DNA of 64,000 nucleotides, from NCBI GenBank assembly GCA_964057225.1, contig OZ059898.1, positions 18,577,267 through 18,641,266 of the forward strand, in the 5' to 3' direction. Under the pieces are notes generated by a model. That model did no database searches and was not told where the DNA came from. It was given only the letters and a program-made list of their open reading frames with translations. Below, piece after piece: positions 38,180 to 52,611 of this stretch (positions are counted from its first letter, which is position 1; every line of letters starts with the position of its first letter). The DNA is from Auanema rhodensis (lineage: Eukaryota; Nematoda; Chromadorea; Rhabditida; Rhabditidae). A program made the translations under genes and the position numbers.

Positions 38180-41100
38180 CAAATTTTTATTGATATTGGT
38201 GCATGGTAACCATGACTTTGAAATTTACGTGAACTTTAATTTATGCTAATTAAGTGTACACATGATGTGCACTCGGTGTGTAACTCGCTTCACGTGAAAG
38301 ATAAAGAGATGCGGTTTTCAAAATTAGATTCCGCATGTCCATATTAGTCTAAAAACAAATTTTTATTGATATTGGTGCATGGTAACCATGACTTTGAAAT
38401 TTACGTGAACTTTAATTTATGCTAATTAAGTGTACACGTGATGTGCACTTGGTATGTAACTCGCTTCACGTGAAAGATAAAGAGATGCGGTTTCCAAAAT
38501 TAGATTTCGCATGTCCATATTAGTCTAAAAACAAATTTTTATTGATATTGGTGCATGGTAACCATGACTTTGAAATTTACGTGAACTTCAATTTATGCTA
38601 ATTAAGTGTACACGTGATGTGCACTTGGTATGTAACTCGCTTCACGTGAAAGATAAAGAGATGCGGTTTTCAAAATTAGATTCCCCATGTTTATATTAGT
38701 CTAAAAACAAATTTTTATTGATATTGGTGCATGGCAACCATGACTTTAAAATCTACGTGTACTTTAATTTATGCTAATTAAGTGTACACATGATGTGCAC
38801 TTGGTATGTAACTCGCTTCACGTGAAAGATAAAGAGATGCGGTTTTCAAAATTAGATTCCTCATGTCCATATTAGTCTAAAAACGAATTTTTATTGATAT
38901 TGATGCATGGTAACCATGACTTTGAAATTTACGTGAACTTTAATTTATGCTTATTAAGTGTACACGTGATGTGCACTTGGTATGTAACTCGCTTCACGTG
39001 AAAGATAAAGGGATGCGGTTTTCAAAATTAGATTCCCCATGTCCATATTAGTCTAAAAACAAATTTTTGTTGATATTGGTGGATGGTAACCATGACTTTG
39101 AAATTAATGTGAACTTTAATTTATGCTAATTAAGTGTACACGTGATGTGCACTTGGTATGTAACTCGCTTCACGTCAAAGATAAAGAGATGCGGTTTTCA
39201 AAATTAGATTTCGCATGTCTATATTAGTCTAAAAACAAGTTTTTGTTGATATTGGTGGATGGTAACCATGACTTTCAAATTTACGTGAACTTCAATTTAT
39301 GCTAATTAAGTGTACACGTGATGTGCACTTGGTATGTAACTCGCTTCGCGTCAACGATGAAGAGATGCGGTTTTCAAAATTAGATTCCCCATGTCCATAT
39401 TAGTCTAAAAACAAATTTTTATTAATATTGGTGCATGGTAACCATGACTTTGAAATTTACGTGAACTTTAATTTATGCTAATTAAGTGTACACGTGATGT
39501 GCACTTGGTATGTAACTCGCTTCACGTGAAAGATAAAGAGATGCGGTTTTCAAAATTAGATTCCCCATGTCCATATTAGTCTAAAAACAAATTTTTATTG
39601 ATATTGGTGCATGGTAACCATGACTTTGAAATTTACGTGAACTTTAATTTATGCTAATTAAGTGTACACATGATGTGCACTCGGTATGTAACTCGCTTCA
39701 CGTGAAAGATAAAGAGATGCGGTTTTCAAAATTAGATTCCGCATGTCCATATTAGTCTAAAAACAAATTTTTATTGATATTGGTGCATGGTAACCATGAC
39801 TTTGAAATTTACGTGAACTTCAATTTATGCTAATTAAGTGTACACGTGATGTGCACTTGGTATGTAACTCGCTTCACGTGAAAGATGAAGAGATGCGGTT
39901 TTCAAAATTAGGTTCCCCATGTCCATATTAGTCTAAAAACAAATTTTTGTTGATATTGGTGCATGGTAACCATGACTTTGAAATTTACGTGAACTTTAAT
40001 TTATGCTAATTAAGTGTACACGTGATGTGCACTTGGTATGTAACTCGCTTCACGTGAAAGATAAAGAGATGCGGTTTTCAAAATTAGATTCCCCATGTCC
40101 ATATTAGTCTAAAAACAAATTTTTATTGATATTGGTGCATGGTAACCATGACTTTGAAATTTACGTGAACTTCAATTTATGCTAATTAAGTGTACACGTG
40201 ATGTGCACTTGGTATGTAACTCGCTTCACGTGAAAGATGAAGAGATGCGGTTTTCAAAATTAGATTCCCCATGTTTATATTAGTCTAAAAACAAATTTTT
40301 ATTGATATTGGTGCATGGCAACCATGACTTTAAAATCTACGTGTACTTTAATTTATGCTAATTAAGTGTACACATGATGTGCACTTGGTATGTAACTCGC
40401 TTCACGTGAAAGATAAAGAGATGCGGTTTTCAAAATTAGATTCCCCATGTTTATATTAGTCTAAAAACAAATTTTTATTGATATTGGTGCATGGCAACCA
40501 TGACTTTGAAATTTACGTGAACTTTAATTTATGCTAATTAAGTGTACACGTGATGTGCACTTTGTATGTAACTCGCTTCACGTGAAAGATGAAGAGATGC
40601 GGTTTTCAAAATTAGATTCCCCATGTTTATATTAGTCTAAAAACAAATTTTTATTGATATTGGTGCATGGCAACCATGACTTTAAAATCTACGTGTACTT
40701 TAATTTATGCTAATTAAGTGTACACATGATGTGCACTTGGTATGTAACTCGCTTCACGTGAAAGATAAAGAGATGCGGTTTTCAAAATTAGATTTCGCAT
40801 GTCTATATTAGTCTAAAAACAAGTTTTTGTTGATATTGGTGGATGGTAACCATGACTTTCAAATTTACGTGAACTTCAATTTATGCTAATTAAGTGTACA
40901 CGTGATGTGCACTTGGTATGTAACTCGCTTCGCGTCAACGATGAAGAGATGCGGTTTTCAAAATTAGATTTCGCATGTCCATATTAGTCTAAAAACAAAT
41001 TTTTATTGATATTGGTGCATGGTAACCATGACTTTGAAATTTACGTGAACTTCAATTTATGCTAATTAAGTGTACACGTGATGTGCACTTGGTATGTAAC

Positions 41101-43987
41101 TCGCTTCACGTGAAAGATAAAGAGATGCGGTTTCCAAAATTAGATTTCGCATGTCCATATTAGTCTAAAAACAAATTTTTATTGATATTGGTGCATGGTA
41201 ACCATGACTTTGAAATTTACGTGAACTTCAATTTATGCTAATTAAGTGTACACGTGATGTGCACTTGGTATGTAACTCGCTTCACGTGAAAGATAAAGAG
41301 ATGCGGTTTTCAAAATTAGATTCCCCATGTTTATATTAGTCTAAAAACAAATTTTTATTGATATTGGTGCATGGTAACCATGACTTTGAAATTTACGTGA
41401 ACTTCAATTTATGCTAATTAAGTGTACACGTGATGTGCACTTGGTATGTAACTCGCTTCACGTGAAAGATGAAGAGATGCGGTTTTCAAAATTAGATTCC
41501 CCATGTTTATATTAGTCTAAAAACAAATTTTTATTGATATTGGTGCATGGCAACCATGACTTTAAAATCTACGTGTACTTTAATTTATGCTAATTAAGTG
41601 TACACATGATGTGCACTTGGTATGTAACTCGCTTCACGTGAAAGATAAAGAGATGCGGTTTTCAAAATTAGATTTCGCATGTCTATATTAGTCTAAAAAC
41701 AAGTTTTTGTTGATATTGGTGGATGGTAACCATGACTTTCAAATTTACGTGAACTTCAATTTATGCTAATTAAGTGTACACGTGATGTGCACTTGGTATG
41801 TAACTCGCTTCGCGTCAACGATGAAGAGATGCGGTTTTCAAAATTAGATTCCCCATGTCCATATTAGTCTAAAAACAAATTTTTATTAATATTGGTGCAT
41901 GGTAACCATGACTTTGAAATTTACGTGAACTTTAATTTATGCTAATTAAGTGTACACGTGATGTGCACTTGGTATGTAACTCGCTTCACGTGAAAGATAA
42001 AGAGATGCGGTTTTCAAAATTAGATTCCCCATGTCCATATTAGTCTAAAAACAAATTTTTATTGATATTGGTGCATGGTAACCATGACTTTGAAATTTAC
42101 GTGAACTTTAATTTATGCTAATTAAGTGTACACATGATGTGCACTCGGTATGTAACTCGCTTCACGTGAAAGATAAAGAGATGCGGTTTTCAAAATTAGA
42201 TTCCGCATGTCCATATTAGTCTAAAAACAAATTTTTATTGATATTGGTGCATGGTAACCATGACTTTGAAATTTACGTGAACTTCAATTTATGCTAATTA
42301 AGTGTACACGTGATGTGCACTTGGTATGTAACTCGCTTCACGTGAAAGATGAAGAGATGCGGTTTTCAAAATTAGGTTCCCCATGTCCATATTAGTCTAA
42401 AAACAAATTTTTGTTGATATTGGTGCATGGTAACCATGACTTTGAAATTTACGTGAACTTTAATTTATGCTAATTAAGTGTACACGTGATGTGCACTTGG
42501 TATGTAACTCGCTTCACGTGAAAGATAAAGAGATGCGGTTTTCAAAATTAGATTCCCCATGTCCATATTAGTCTAAAAACAAATTTTTATTGATATTGGT
42601 GCATGGTAACCATGACTTTGAAATTTACGTGAACTTCAATTTATGCTAATTAAGTGTACACGTGATGTGCACTTGGTATGTAACTCGCTTCACGTGAAAG
42701 ATGAAGAGATGCGGTTTTCAAAATTAGATTCCCCATGTTTATATTAGTCTAAAAACAAATTTTTATTGATATTGGTGCATGGCAACCATGACTTTAAAAT
42801 CTACGTGTACTTTAATTTATGCTAATTAAGTGTACACATGATGTGCACTTGGTATGTAACTCGCTTCACGTGAAAGATAAAGAGATGCGGTTTTCAAAAT
42901 TAGATTCCCCATGTTTATATTAGTCTAAAAACAAATTTTTATTGATATTGGTGCATGGCAACCATGACTTTAAAATCTACGTGTACTTTAATTTATGCTA
43001 ATTAAGTGTACACATGATGTGCACTTGGTATGTAACTCGCTTCACGTGAAAGATAAAGAGATGCGGTTTTCAAAATTAGATTCCTCATGTCCATATTAGT
43101 CTAAAAACGAATTTTTATTGATATTGATGCATGGTAACCATGACTTTGAAATTTACGTGAACTTTAATTTATGCTTATTAAGTGTACACGTGATGTGCAC
43201 TTGGTATGTAACTCGCTTCACGTGAAAGATAAAGGGATGCGGTTTTCAAAATTAGATTCCCCATGTCCATATTAGTCTAAAAACAAATTTTTATTGATAT
43301 TGGTGCATGGTAACCATGACTTTGAAATTTACGTGAACTTTAATTTATGCTAATTAAGTGTACACGTGATGTGCACTTGGTATGTAACTCGCTTCACGTG
43401 AAAGATGAAGAGATGCGGTTTTCACAATTAGGTTCCCCATGTCCATATTAGTCTAAAAACAAATTTTTGTTGATATTGGTGGATGGTAACCATGACTTTC
43501 AAATTTACGTGAACTTTAATTTATGCTAATTAAGTGTACACATGATGTGCACTTGGTATGTAACTCGCTTCACGTCAAAGATAAAGAGATGCGGTTTTCA
43601 AAATTAGATTTCGCATGTCCATATTAGTCTAAAAACAAATTTTTATTGATATTGGTGCATGGTAACCATGACTTTGAAATTTACGTGAACTTTAATTTAT
43701 GCTAATTAAGTGTACACGTGATGTGCACTTGGTATGTAACTCGCTTCACGTGAAAGATAAAGAGATGCGGTTTCCAAAATTAGATTTCGCATGTCCATAT
43801 TAGTCTAAAAACAAATTTTTGTTGATATTGGTGGATGGTAACAATGACTTTGAAATTTACGTGAACTTTAATTTATGCTAATTAAGTGTACACGTGATGT
43901 GCACTTGGTATGTAACTCGCTTCACGTGAAAGATGAAGAGATGCGGTTTTCAAAATTAGGTTCCCCATGTCCATATTAGTCTAAAAA
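38180..43987 (+). repeat. 33-monomer macro-repeat (5,808 bp), unit 1
   Basis: Private markers recur at exactly 5,808 bp: ACTCGGTGTG at 38271 and 44079, and AAATTAATGTG at 39101 and 44909. Inside the unit a 14-monomer repeat starts at 39412 and 41876 (2,464 bp apart). Three monomers with AAGTTTTTGTTG fronts lie at 39236, 40820 and 41700. A J-W-L run matching 37652-38179 lies at about 43108-43635, 31 monomers after the first TTCACAATTAGG. Confidence 0.87.
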
Positions 43988-46275
43988 CAAATTTTTGTTG
44001 ATATTGGTGGATGGTAACCATGACTTTGAAATTTACGTGAACTTTTATTTATGCTAATTAAGTGTACACATGATGTGCACTCGGTGTGTAACTCGCTTCA
44101 CGTGAAAGATAAAGAGATGCGGTTTTCAAAATTAGATTCCGCATGTCCATATTAGTCTAAAAACAAATTTTTATTGATATTGGTGCATGGTAACCATGAC
44201 TTTGAAATTTACGTGAACTTTAATTTATGCTAATTAAGTGTACACGTGATGTGCACTTGGTATGTAACTCGCTTCACGTGAAAGATAAAGAGATGCGGTT
44301 TCCAAAATTAGATTTCGCATGTCCATATTAGTCTAAAAACAAATTTTTATTGATATTGGTGCATGGTAACCATGACTTTGAAATTTACGTGAACTTCAAT
44401 TTATGCTAATTAAGTGTACACGTGATGTGCACTTGGTATGTAACTCGCTTCACGTGAAAGATAAAGAGATGCGGTTTTCAAAATTAGATTCCCCATGTTT
44501 ATATTAGTCTAAAAACAAATTTTTATTGATATTGGTGCATGGCAACCATGACTTTAAAATCTACGTGTACTTTAATTTATGCTAATTAAGTGTACACATG
44601 ATGTGCACTTGGTATGTAACTCGCTTCACGTGAAAGATAAAGAGATGCGGTTTTCAAAATTAGATTCCTCATGTCCATATTAGTCTAAAAACGAATTTTT
44701 ATTGATATTGATGCATGGTAACCATGACTTTGAAATTTACGTGAACTTTAATTTATGCTTATTAAGTGTACACGTGATGTGCACTTGGTATGTAACTCGC
44801 TTCACGTGAAAGATAAAGGGATGCGGTTTTCAAAATTAGATTCCCCATGTCCATATTAGTCTAAAAACAAATTTTTGTTGATATTGGTGGATGGTAACCA
44901 TGACTTTGAAATTAATGTGAACTTTAATTTATGCTAATTAAGTGTACACGTGATGTGCACTTGGTATGTAACTCGCTTCACGTCAAAGATAAAGAGATGC
45001 GGTTTTCAAAATTAGATTTCGCATGTCTATATTAGTCTAAAAACAAATTTTTGTTGATATTGGTGGATGGTAACCATGACTTTCAAATTTACGTGAACTT
45101 CAATTTATGCTAATTAAGTGTACACGTGATGTGCACTTGGTATGTAACTCGCTTCGCGTCAACGATGAAGAGATGCGGTTTTCAAAATTAGATTCCCCAT
45201 GTCCATATTAGTCTAAAAACAAATTTTTATTAATATTGGTGCATGGTAACCATGACTTTGAAATTTACGTGAACTTTAATTTATGCTAATTAAGTGTACA
45301 CGTGATGTGCACTTGGTATGTAACTCGCTTCACGTGAAAGATAAAGAGATGCGGTTTTCAAAATTAGATTCCGCATGTCCATATTAGTCTAAAAACAAAT
45401 TTTTATTGATATTGGTGCATGGTAACCATGACTTTGAAATTTACGTGAACTTCAATTTATGCTAATTAAGTGTACACGTGATGTGCACTTGGTATGTAAC
45501 TCGCTTCACGTGAAAGATGAAGAGATGCGGTTTTCAAAATTAGGTTCCCCATGTCCATATTAGTCTAAAAACAAATTTTTGTTGATATTGGTGCATGGTA
45601 ACCATGACTTTGAAATTTACGTGAACTTTAATTTATGCTAATTAAGTGTACACGTGATGTGCACTTGGTATGTAACTCGCTTCACGTGAAAGATAAAGAG
45701 ATGCGGTTTTCAAAATTAGATTCCCCATGTCCATATTAGTCTAAAAACAAATTTTTATCGATATTGGTGCATGGTAACCATGACTTTGAAATTTACGTGA
45801 ACTTTAATTTATGCTAATTAAGTGTACACATGATGTGCACTCGGTATGTAACTCGCTTCACGTGAAAGATAAAGAGATGCGGTTTTCAAAATTAGATTCC
45901 GCATGTCCATATTAGTCTAAAAACAAATTTTTATTGATATTGGTGCATGGTAACCATGACTTTGAAATTTACGTGAACTTCAATTTATGCTAATTAAGTG
46001 TACACGTGATGTGCACTTGGTATGTAACTCGCTTCACGTGAAAGATGAAGAGATGCGGTTTTCAAAATTAGATTCCTCATGTCCATATTAGTCTAAAAAC
46101 AAATTTTTATTGATATTGGTGCATGGTAACCATGACTTTGAAATTTACGTGAACTTTAATTTATGCTAATTAAGTGTACACGTGATGTGCACTTGGTATG
46201 TAACTCGCTTCACGTGAAAGATAAAGAGATGCGGTTTCCAAAATTAGATTTCGCATGTCCATATTAGTCTAAAAA
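43988..46275 (+). repeat. 33-monomer macro-repeat, unit 2 (start) and S-type block
   Basis: The first monomers reproduce unit 1 up to 45219. At 45220 one monomer combines the TTAATATTGG front of 39412 with the TTCCGC tail of 39588. One monomer has therefore been lost by an in-register exchange. An S monomer (45748, TTATCGAT) and three following monomers come next. The S monomer recurs 5,808 bp downstream at 51556. Confidence 0.85.
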
Positions 46276-47859
46276 CAAATTTTTGTTGATATTGGTGGAT
46301 GGTAACCATGACTTTAAAATCTACGTGTACTTTAATTTATGCTAATTAAGTGTACACATGATGTGCACTTGGTATGTAACTCGCTTCACGTGAAAGATAA
46401 AGAGATGCGGTTTTCAAAATTAGATTCCTCATGTCCATGTTAGTCTAAAAACGAATTTTTATTGATATTGGTGCATGGCAACCATGACTTTAAAATCTAC
46501 GTGTACTTTAATTTATGCTAATTAAGTGTACACATGATGTGCACTTGGTATGTAACTCGCTTCACGTGAAAGATAAAGAGATGCGGTTTTCAAAATTAGA
46601 TTCCTCATGTCCATATTAGTCTAAAAACGAATTTTTATTGATATTGATGCATGGTAACCATGACTTTGAAATTTACGTGAACTTTAATTTATGCTTATTA
46701 AGTGTACACGTGATGTGCACTTGGTATGTAACTCGCTTCACGTGAAAGATAAAGGGATGCGGTTTTCAAAATTAGATTCCCCATGTCCATATTAGTCTAA
46801 AAACAAATTTTTGTTGATATTGGTGAATGGTAACCATGACTTTGAAATTTATGTGAACTTTAATTTATGCTAATTAAGTGTACACGTGATGTGCACTTGG
46901 TATGTAACTCGCTTCACGTGAAAGATAAAGAGATGCGGTTTTCAAAATTAGATTCCCCATGTTTATATTAGTCTAAAAACAAATTTTTATTGATATTGGT
47001 GCATGGCAACCATGACTTTAAAATCTACGTGTACTTTAATTTATGCTAATTAAGTGTACACATGATGTGCACTTGGTATGTAACTCGCTTCACGTGAAAG
47101 ATAAAGAGATGCGGTTTTCAAAATTAGATTCCTCATGTCCATATTAGTCTAAAAACGAATTTTTATTGATATTGGTGCATGGCAACCATGACTTTAAAAT
47201 CTACGTGTACTTTAATTTATGCTAATTAAGTGTACACATGATGTGCACTTGGTATGTAACTCGCTTCACGTGAAAGATAAAGAGATGCGGTTTTCAAAAT
47301 TAGATTCCTCATGTCCATATTAGTCTAAAAACGAATTTTTATTGATATTGATGCATGGTAACCATGACTTTGAAATTTACGTGAACTTTAATTTATGCTT
47401 ATTAAGTGTACACGTGATGTGCACTTGGTATGTAACTCGCTTCACGTGAAAGATAAAGGGATGCGGTTTTCAAAATTAGATTCCCCATGTCCATATTAGT
47501 CTAAAAACAAATTTTTGTTGATATTGGTGAATGGTAACCATGACTTTGAAATTTATGTGAACTTTAATTTATGCTAATTAAGTGTACACGTGATGTGCAC
47601 TTGGTATGTAACTCGCTTCACGTGAAAGATAAAGGGATGCGGTTTTCAAAATTAGATTTCGCATGTCTATATTAGTCTAAAAACAAATTTTTGTTGATAT
47701 TGGTGGATGGTAACCATGACTTTCAAATTTACGTGAACTTCAATTTATGCTAATTAAGTGTACACGTGATGTGCACTTGGTATGTAACTCGCTTCGCGTC
47801 AACGATAAAGAGATGCGGTTTTCAAAATTAGATTCCCCATGTCCATATTAGTCTAAAAA
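46276..47859 (+). repeat. 4-monomer duplication with J monomers, copy 1
   Basis: GGCAACC/CCTC, CGAATTTT/GGCAACC/CCTC, J and TTGTTGATATTGGTGA monomers run in a four-monomer (704-bp) cycle: 46276-46979, then 46980-47683. The first monomer (46276) has a TTGTTG/GGTGG front joined to an AAAATCTACGTG body, and CCATGTTAG at its end is unique. The recurring partner is at 52612-54195. Confidence 0.85.
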
Positions 47860-49795
47860 AAAATTTTTATTAATATTGGTGCATGGTAACCATGACTTTG
47901 AAATTTACGTGAACTTTAATTTATGCTAATTAAGTGTACACGTGATGTGCACTTGGTATGTAACTCGCTTCACGTGAAAGATAAAGAGATGCGGTTTTCA
48001 AAATTAGATTCCCCATGTCCATATTAGTCTAAAAACAAATTTTTATTGATATTGGTGCATGGTAACCATGACTTTGAAATTTACGTGAACTTTAATTTAT
48101 GCTAATTAAGTGTACACATGATGTGCACTCGGTATGTAACTCGCTTCACGTGAAAGATAAAGAGATGCGGTTTTCAAAATTAGGTTCCCCATGTCCATAT
48201 TAGTCTAAAAACAAATTTTTATTGATATTGGTGCATGGTAACCATGACTTTGAAATTTACGTGAACTTCAATTTATGCTAATTAAGTGTACACGTGATGT
48301 GCACTTGGTATGTAACTCGCTTCACGTGAAAGATGAAGAGATGCGGTTTTCAAAATTAGGTTCCCCATGTCCATATTAGTCTAAAAACAAATTTTTGTTG
48401 ATATTGGTGCATGGTAACCATGACTTTGAAATTTACGTGAACTTTAATTTATGCTAATTAAGTGTACACGTGATGTGCACTTGGTATGTAACTCGCTTCA
48501 CGTGAAAGATAAAGAGATGCGGTTTTCAAAATTAGGTTCCCCATGTCCATATTAGTCTAAAAACAAATTTTTGTTGATATTGGTGGATGGTAACCATGAC
48601 TTTGAAATTTACGTGAACTTTAATTTATGCTAATTAAGTGTACACGTGATGTGCACTTGGTATGTAACTCGCTTCACGTGAAAGATAAAGAGATGCGGTT
48701 TTCAAAATTAGGTTCCCCATGTCCATATTAGTCTAAAAACAAATTTTTGTTGATATTGGTGGATGGTAACCATGACTTTGAAATTTACGTGAACTTTAAT
48801 TTATGCTAATTAAGTGTACACGTGATGTGCACTTGGTATGTAACTCGCTTCACGTGAAAGATAAAGAGATGCGGTTTCCAAAATTAGATTCCCCATGTCC
48901 ATATTAGTCTAAAAACAAATTTTTATCGATATTGGTGCATGGTAACCATGACTTTGAAATTTACGTGAACTTTAATTTATGCTAATTAAGTGTACACATG
49001 ATGTGCACTCGGTATGTAACTCGCTTCACGTGAAAGATAAAGAGATGCGGTTTTCAAAATTAGATTCCGCATGTCCATATTAGTCTAAAAACAAATTTTT
49101 ATTGATATTGGTGCATGGTAACCATGACTTTGAAATTTACGTGAACTTCAATTTATGCTAATTAAGTGTACACGTGATGTGCACTTGGTATGTAACTCGC
49201 TTCACGTGAAAGATGAAGAGATGCGGTTTTCAAAATTAGATTCCGCATGTCCATATTAGTCTAAAAACAAATTTTTATTGATATTGGTGCATGGTAACCA
49301 TGACTTTGAAATTTACGTGAACTTCAATTTATGCTAATTAAGTGTACACGTGATGTGCACTTGGTATGTAACTCGCTTCACGTGAAAGATGAAGAGATGC
49401 GGTTTTCAAAATTAGGTTCCCCATGTCCATATTAGTCTAAAAACAAATTTTTGTTGATATTGGTGGATGGCAACCATGACTTTCAAATTTACGTGAACTT
49501 TAATTTATGCTAATTAAGTGTACACATGATGTGCACTTGGTATGTAACTCGCTTCACGTCAAAGATAAAGAGATGCGGTTTTCAAAATTAGATTTCGCAT
49601 GTCTATATTAGTCTAAAAACAAATTTTTGTTGATATTGGTGGATGGTAACCATGACTTTCAAATTTACGTGAACTTCAATTTATGCTAATTAAGTGTACA
49701 CGTGATGTGCACTTGGTATGTAACTCGCTTCGCGTCAACGATAAAGAGATGCGGTTTTCAAAATTAGATTCCCCATGTCCATATTAGTCTAAAAA
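47860..49795 (+). repeat. 11-monomer unit with C-to-A start marker, copy 1
   Basis: The unit opens with a nine-A run (TCT then AAAAAAAAATTTT) where monomer base 1, normally C, is A (47860). Order is O-like 176-bp front, F with AGGTTCCCC, ACTTCAATTT/GATGAAG, three TTGTTG monomers, S, two ACTTCAATTT/GATGAAG monomers, GGCAACC/TTTCAAATT and N. The unit recurs at 54196-56131 in the same order. Confidence 0.9.
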
Positions 49796-52611
49796 AAAAT
49801 TTTTATTAATATTGGTGCATGGTAACCATGACTTTGAAATTTACGTGAACTTTAATTTATGCTAATTAAGTGTACACGTGATGTGCACTTGGTATGTAAC
49901 TCGCTTCACGTGAAAGATAAAGAGATGCGGTTTTCAAAATTAGATTCCCCATGTCCATATTAGTCTAAAAACAAATTTTTATTGATATTGGTGCATGGTA
50001 ACCATGACTTTGAAATTTACGTGAACTTTAATTTATGCTAATTAAGTGTACACATGATGTGCACTCGGTATGTAACTCGCTTCACGTGAAAGATAAAGAG
50101 ATGCGGTTTTCAAAATTAGGTTCCCCATGTCCATATTAGTCTAAAAACAAATTTTTATTGATATTGGTGCATGGTAACCATGACTTTGAAATTTACGTGA
50201 ACTTCAATTTATGCTAATTAAGTGTACACGTGATGTGCACTTGGTATGTAACTCGCTTCACGTGAAAGATGAAGAGATGCGGTTTTCAAAATTAGGTTCC
50301 CCATGTCCATATTAGTCTAAAAACAAATTTTTGTTGATATTGGTGCATGGTAACCATGACTTTGAAATTTACGTGAACTTTAATTTATGCTAATTAAGTG
50401 TACACGTGATGTGCACTTGGTATGTAACTCGCTTCACGTGAAAGATAAAGAGATGCGGTTTTCAAAATTAGGTTCCCCATGTCCATATTAGTCTAAAAAC
50501 AAATTTTTGTTGATATTGGTGGATGGTAACCATGACTTTGAAATTTACGTGAACTTTAATTTATGCTAATTAAGTGTACACGTGATGTGCACTTGGTATG
50601 TAACTCGCTTCACGTGAAAGATAAAAAGATGCGGTTTTCAAAATTAGGTTCCCCATGTCCATATTAGTCTAAAAACAAATTTTTGTTGATATTGGTGGAT
50701 GGTAACCATGACTTTGAAATTTACGTGAACTTTAATTTATGCTAATTAAGTGTACACGTGATGTGCACTTGGTATGTAACTCGCTTCACGTGAAAGATAA
50801 AGAGATGCGGTTTCCAAAATTAGATTCCGCATGTCCATATTAGTCTAAAAACAAATTTTTATTAATATTGGTGCATGGTAACCATGACTTTGAAATTTAC
50901 GTGAACTTTAATTTATGCTAATTAAGTGTACACGTGATGTGCACTTGGTATGTAACTCGCTTCACGTGAAAGATAAAGAGATGCGGTTTTCAAAATTAGA
51001 TTCCCCATGTCTATATTAGTCTAAAAACAAATTTTTATTGATATTGGTGCATGGTAACCATGACTTTGAAATTTACGTGAACTTTAATTTATGCTAATTA
51101 AGTGTACACATGATGTGCACTCGGTATGTAACTCGCTTCACGTGAAAGATAAAGAGATGCGGTTTTCAAAATTAGATTCCGCATGTCCATATTAGTCTAA
51201 AAACAAATTTTTATTGATATTGGTGCATGGTAACCATGACTTTGAAATTTACGTGAACTTCAATTTATGCTAATTAAGTGTACACGTGATGTGCACTTGG
51301 TATGTAACTCGCTTCACGTGAAAGATGAAGAGATGCGGTTTTCAAAATTAGGTTCCCCATGTCCATATTAGTCTAAAAACAAATTTTTGTTGATATTGGT
51401 GCATGGTAACCATGACTTTGAAATTTACGTGAACTTTAATTTATGCTAATTAAGTGTACACGTGATGTGCACTTGGTATGTAACTCGCTTCACGTGAAAG
51501 ATAAAGAGATGCGGTTTTCAAAATTAGATTCCCCATGTCCATATTAGTCTAAAAACAAATTTTTATCGATATTGGTGCATGGTAACCATGACTTTGAAAT
51601 TTACGTGAACTTTAATTTATGCTAATTAAGTGTACACATGATGTGCACTCGGTATGTAACTCGCTTCACGTGAAAGATAAAGAGATGCGGTTTTCAAAAT
51701 TAGATTCCGCATGTCCATATTAGTCTAAAAACAAATTTTTATTGATATTGGTGCATGGTAACCATGACTTTGAAATTTACGTGAACTTCAATTTATGCTA
51801 ATTAAGTGTACACGTGATGTGCACTTGGTATGTAACTCGCTTCACGTGAAAGATGAAGAGATGCGGTTTTCAAAATTAGATTCCTCATGTCCATATTAGT
51901 CTAAAAACAAATTTTTATTGATATTGGTGCATGGTAACCATGACTTTGAAATTTACGTGAACTTTAATTTATGCTAATTAAGTGTACACGTGATGTGCAC
52001 TTGGTATGTAACTCGCTTCACGTGAAAGATAAAGAGATGCGGTTTCCAAAATTAGATTTCGCATGTCCATATTAGTCTAAAAACAAATTTTTGTTGATAT
52101 TGGTGGATGGTAACCATGACTTTGAAATTTACGTGAACTTTAATTTATGCTAATTAAGTGTACACGTGATGTGCACTTGGTATGTAACTCGCTTCACGTG
52201 AAAGATGAAGAGATGCGGTTTTCAAAATTAGGTTCCCCATGTCCATATTAGTCTAAAAACAAATTTTTGTTGATATTGGTGGATGGTAACCATGACTTTG
52301 AAATTTACGTGAACTTTAATTTATGCTAATTAAGTGTACACATGATGTGCACTCGGTATGTAACTCGCTTCACGTGAAAGATAAAGAGATGCGGTTTTCA
52401 AAATTAGATTCCGCATGTCCATATTAGTCTAAAAACAAATTTTTATTGATATTGGTGCATGGTAACCATGACTTTGAAATTTACGTGAACTTTAATTTAT
52501 GCTAATTAAGTGTACACGTGATGTGCACTTGGTATGTAACTCGCTTCACGTGAAAGATAAAGAGATGCGGTTTTCAAAATTAGATTCCCCATGTTTATAT
52601 TAGTCTAAAAA
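49796..52611 (+). repeat. Truncated copy of the 11-monomer unit plus S-type block
   Basis: 49796 carries the same C-to-A marker. The order follows the unit at 47860 for about five monomers, with GATAAAAAG at 50621 as a private state, then switches at 50852 to a TTAATATTGG plain monomer (GTCTATATT end). 51556-52083 matches the S block at 45748. Three extra monomers (52084-52611) raise the register from 33 to 36 monomers relative to the copy 1 region. Confidence 0.85.

Noticed and set aside
47851-47870. Nine-A run as an insertion
   Set aside because: Monomer length stays 176 bp. It is a C-to-A substitution at monomer base 1, shared by 47860, 49796, 54196 and 56132.
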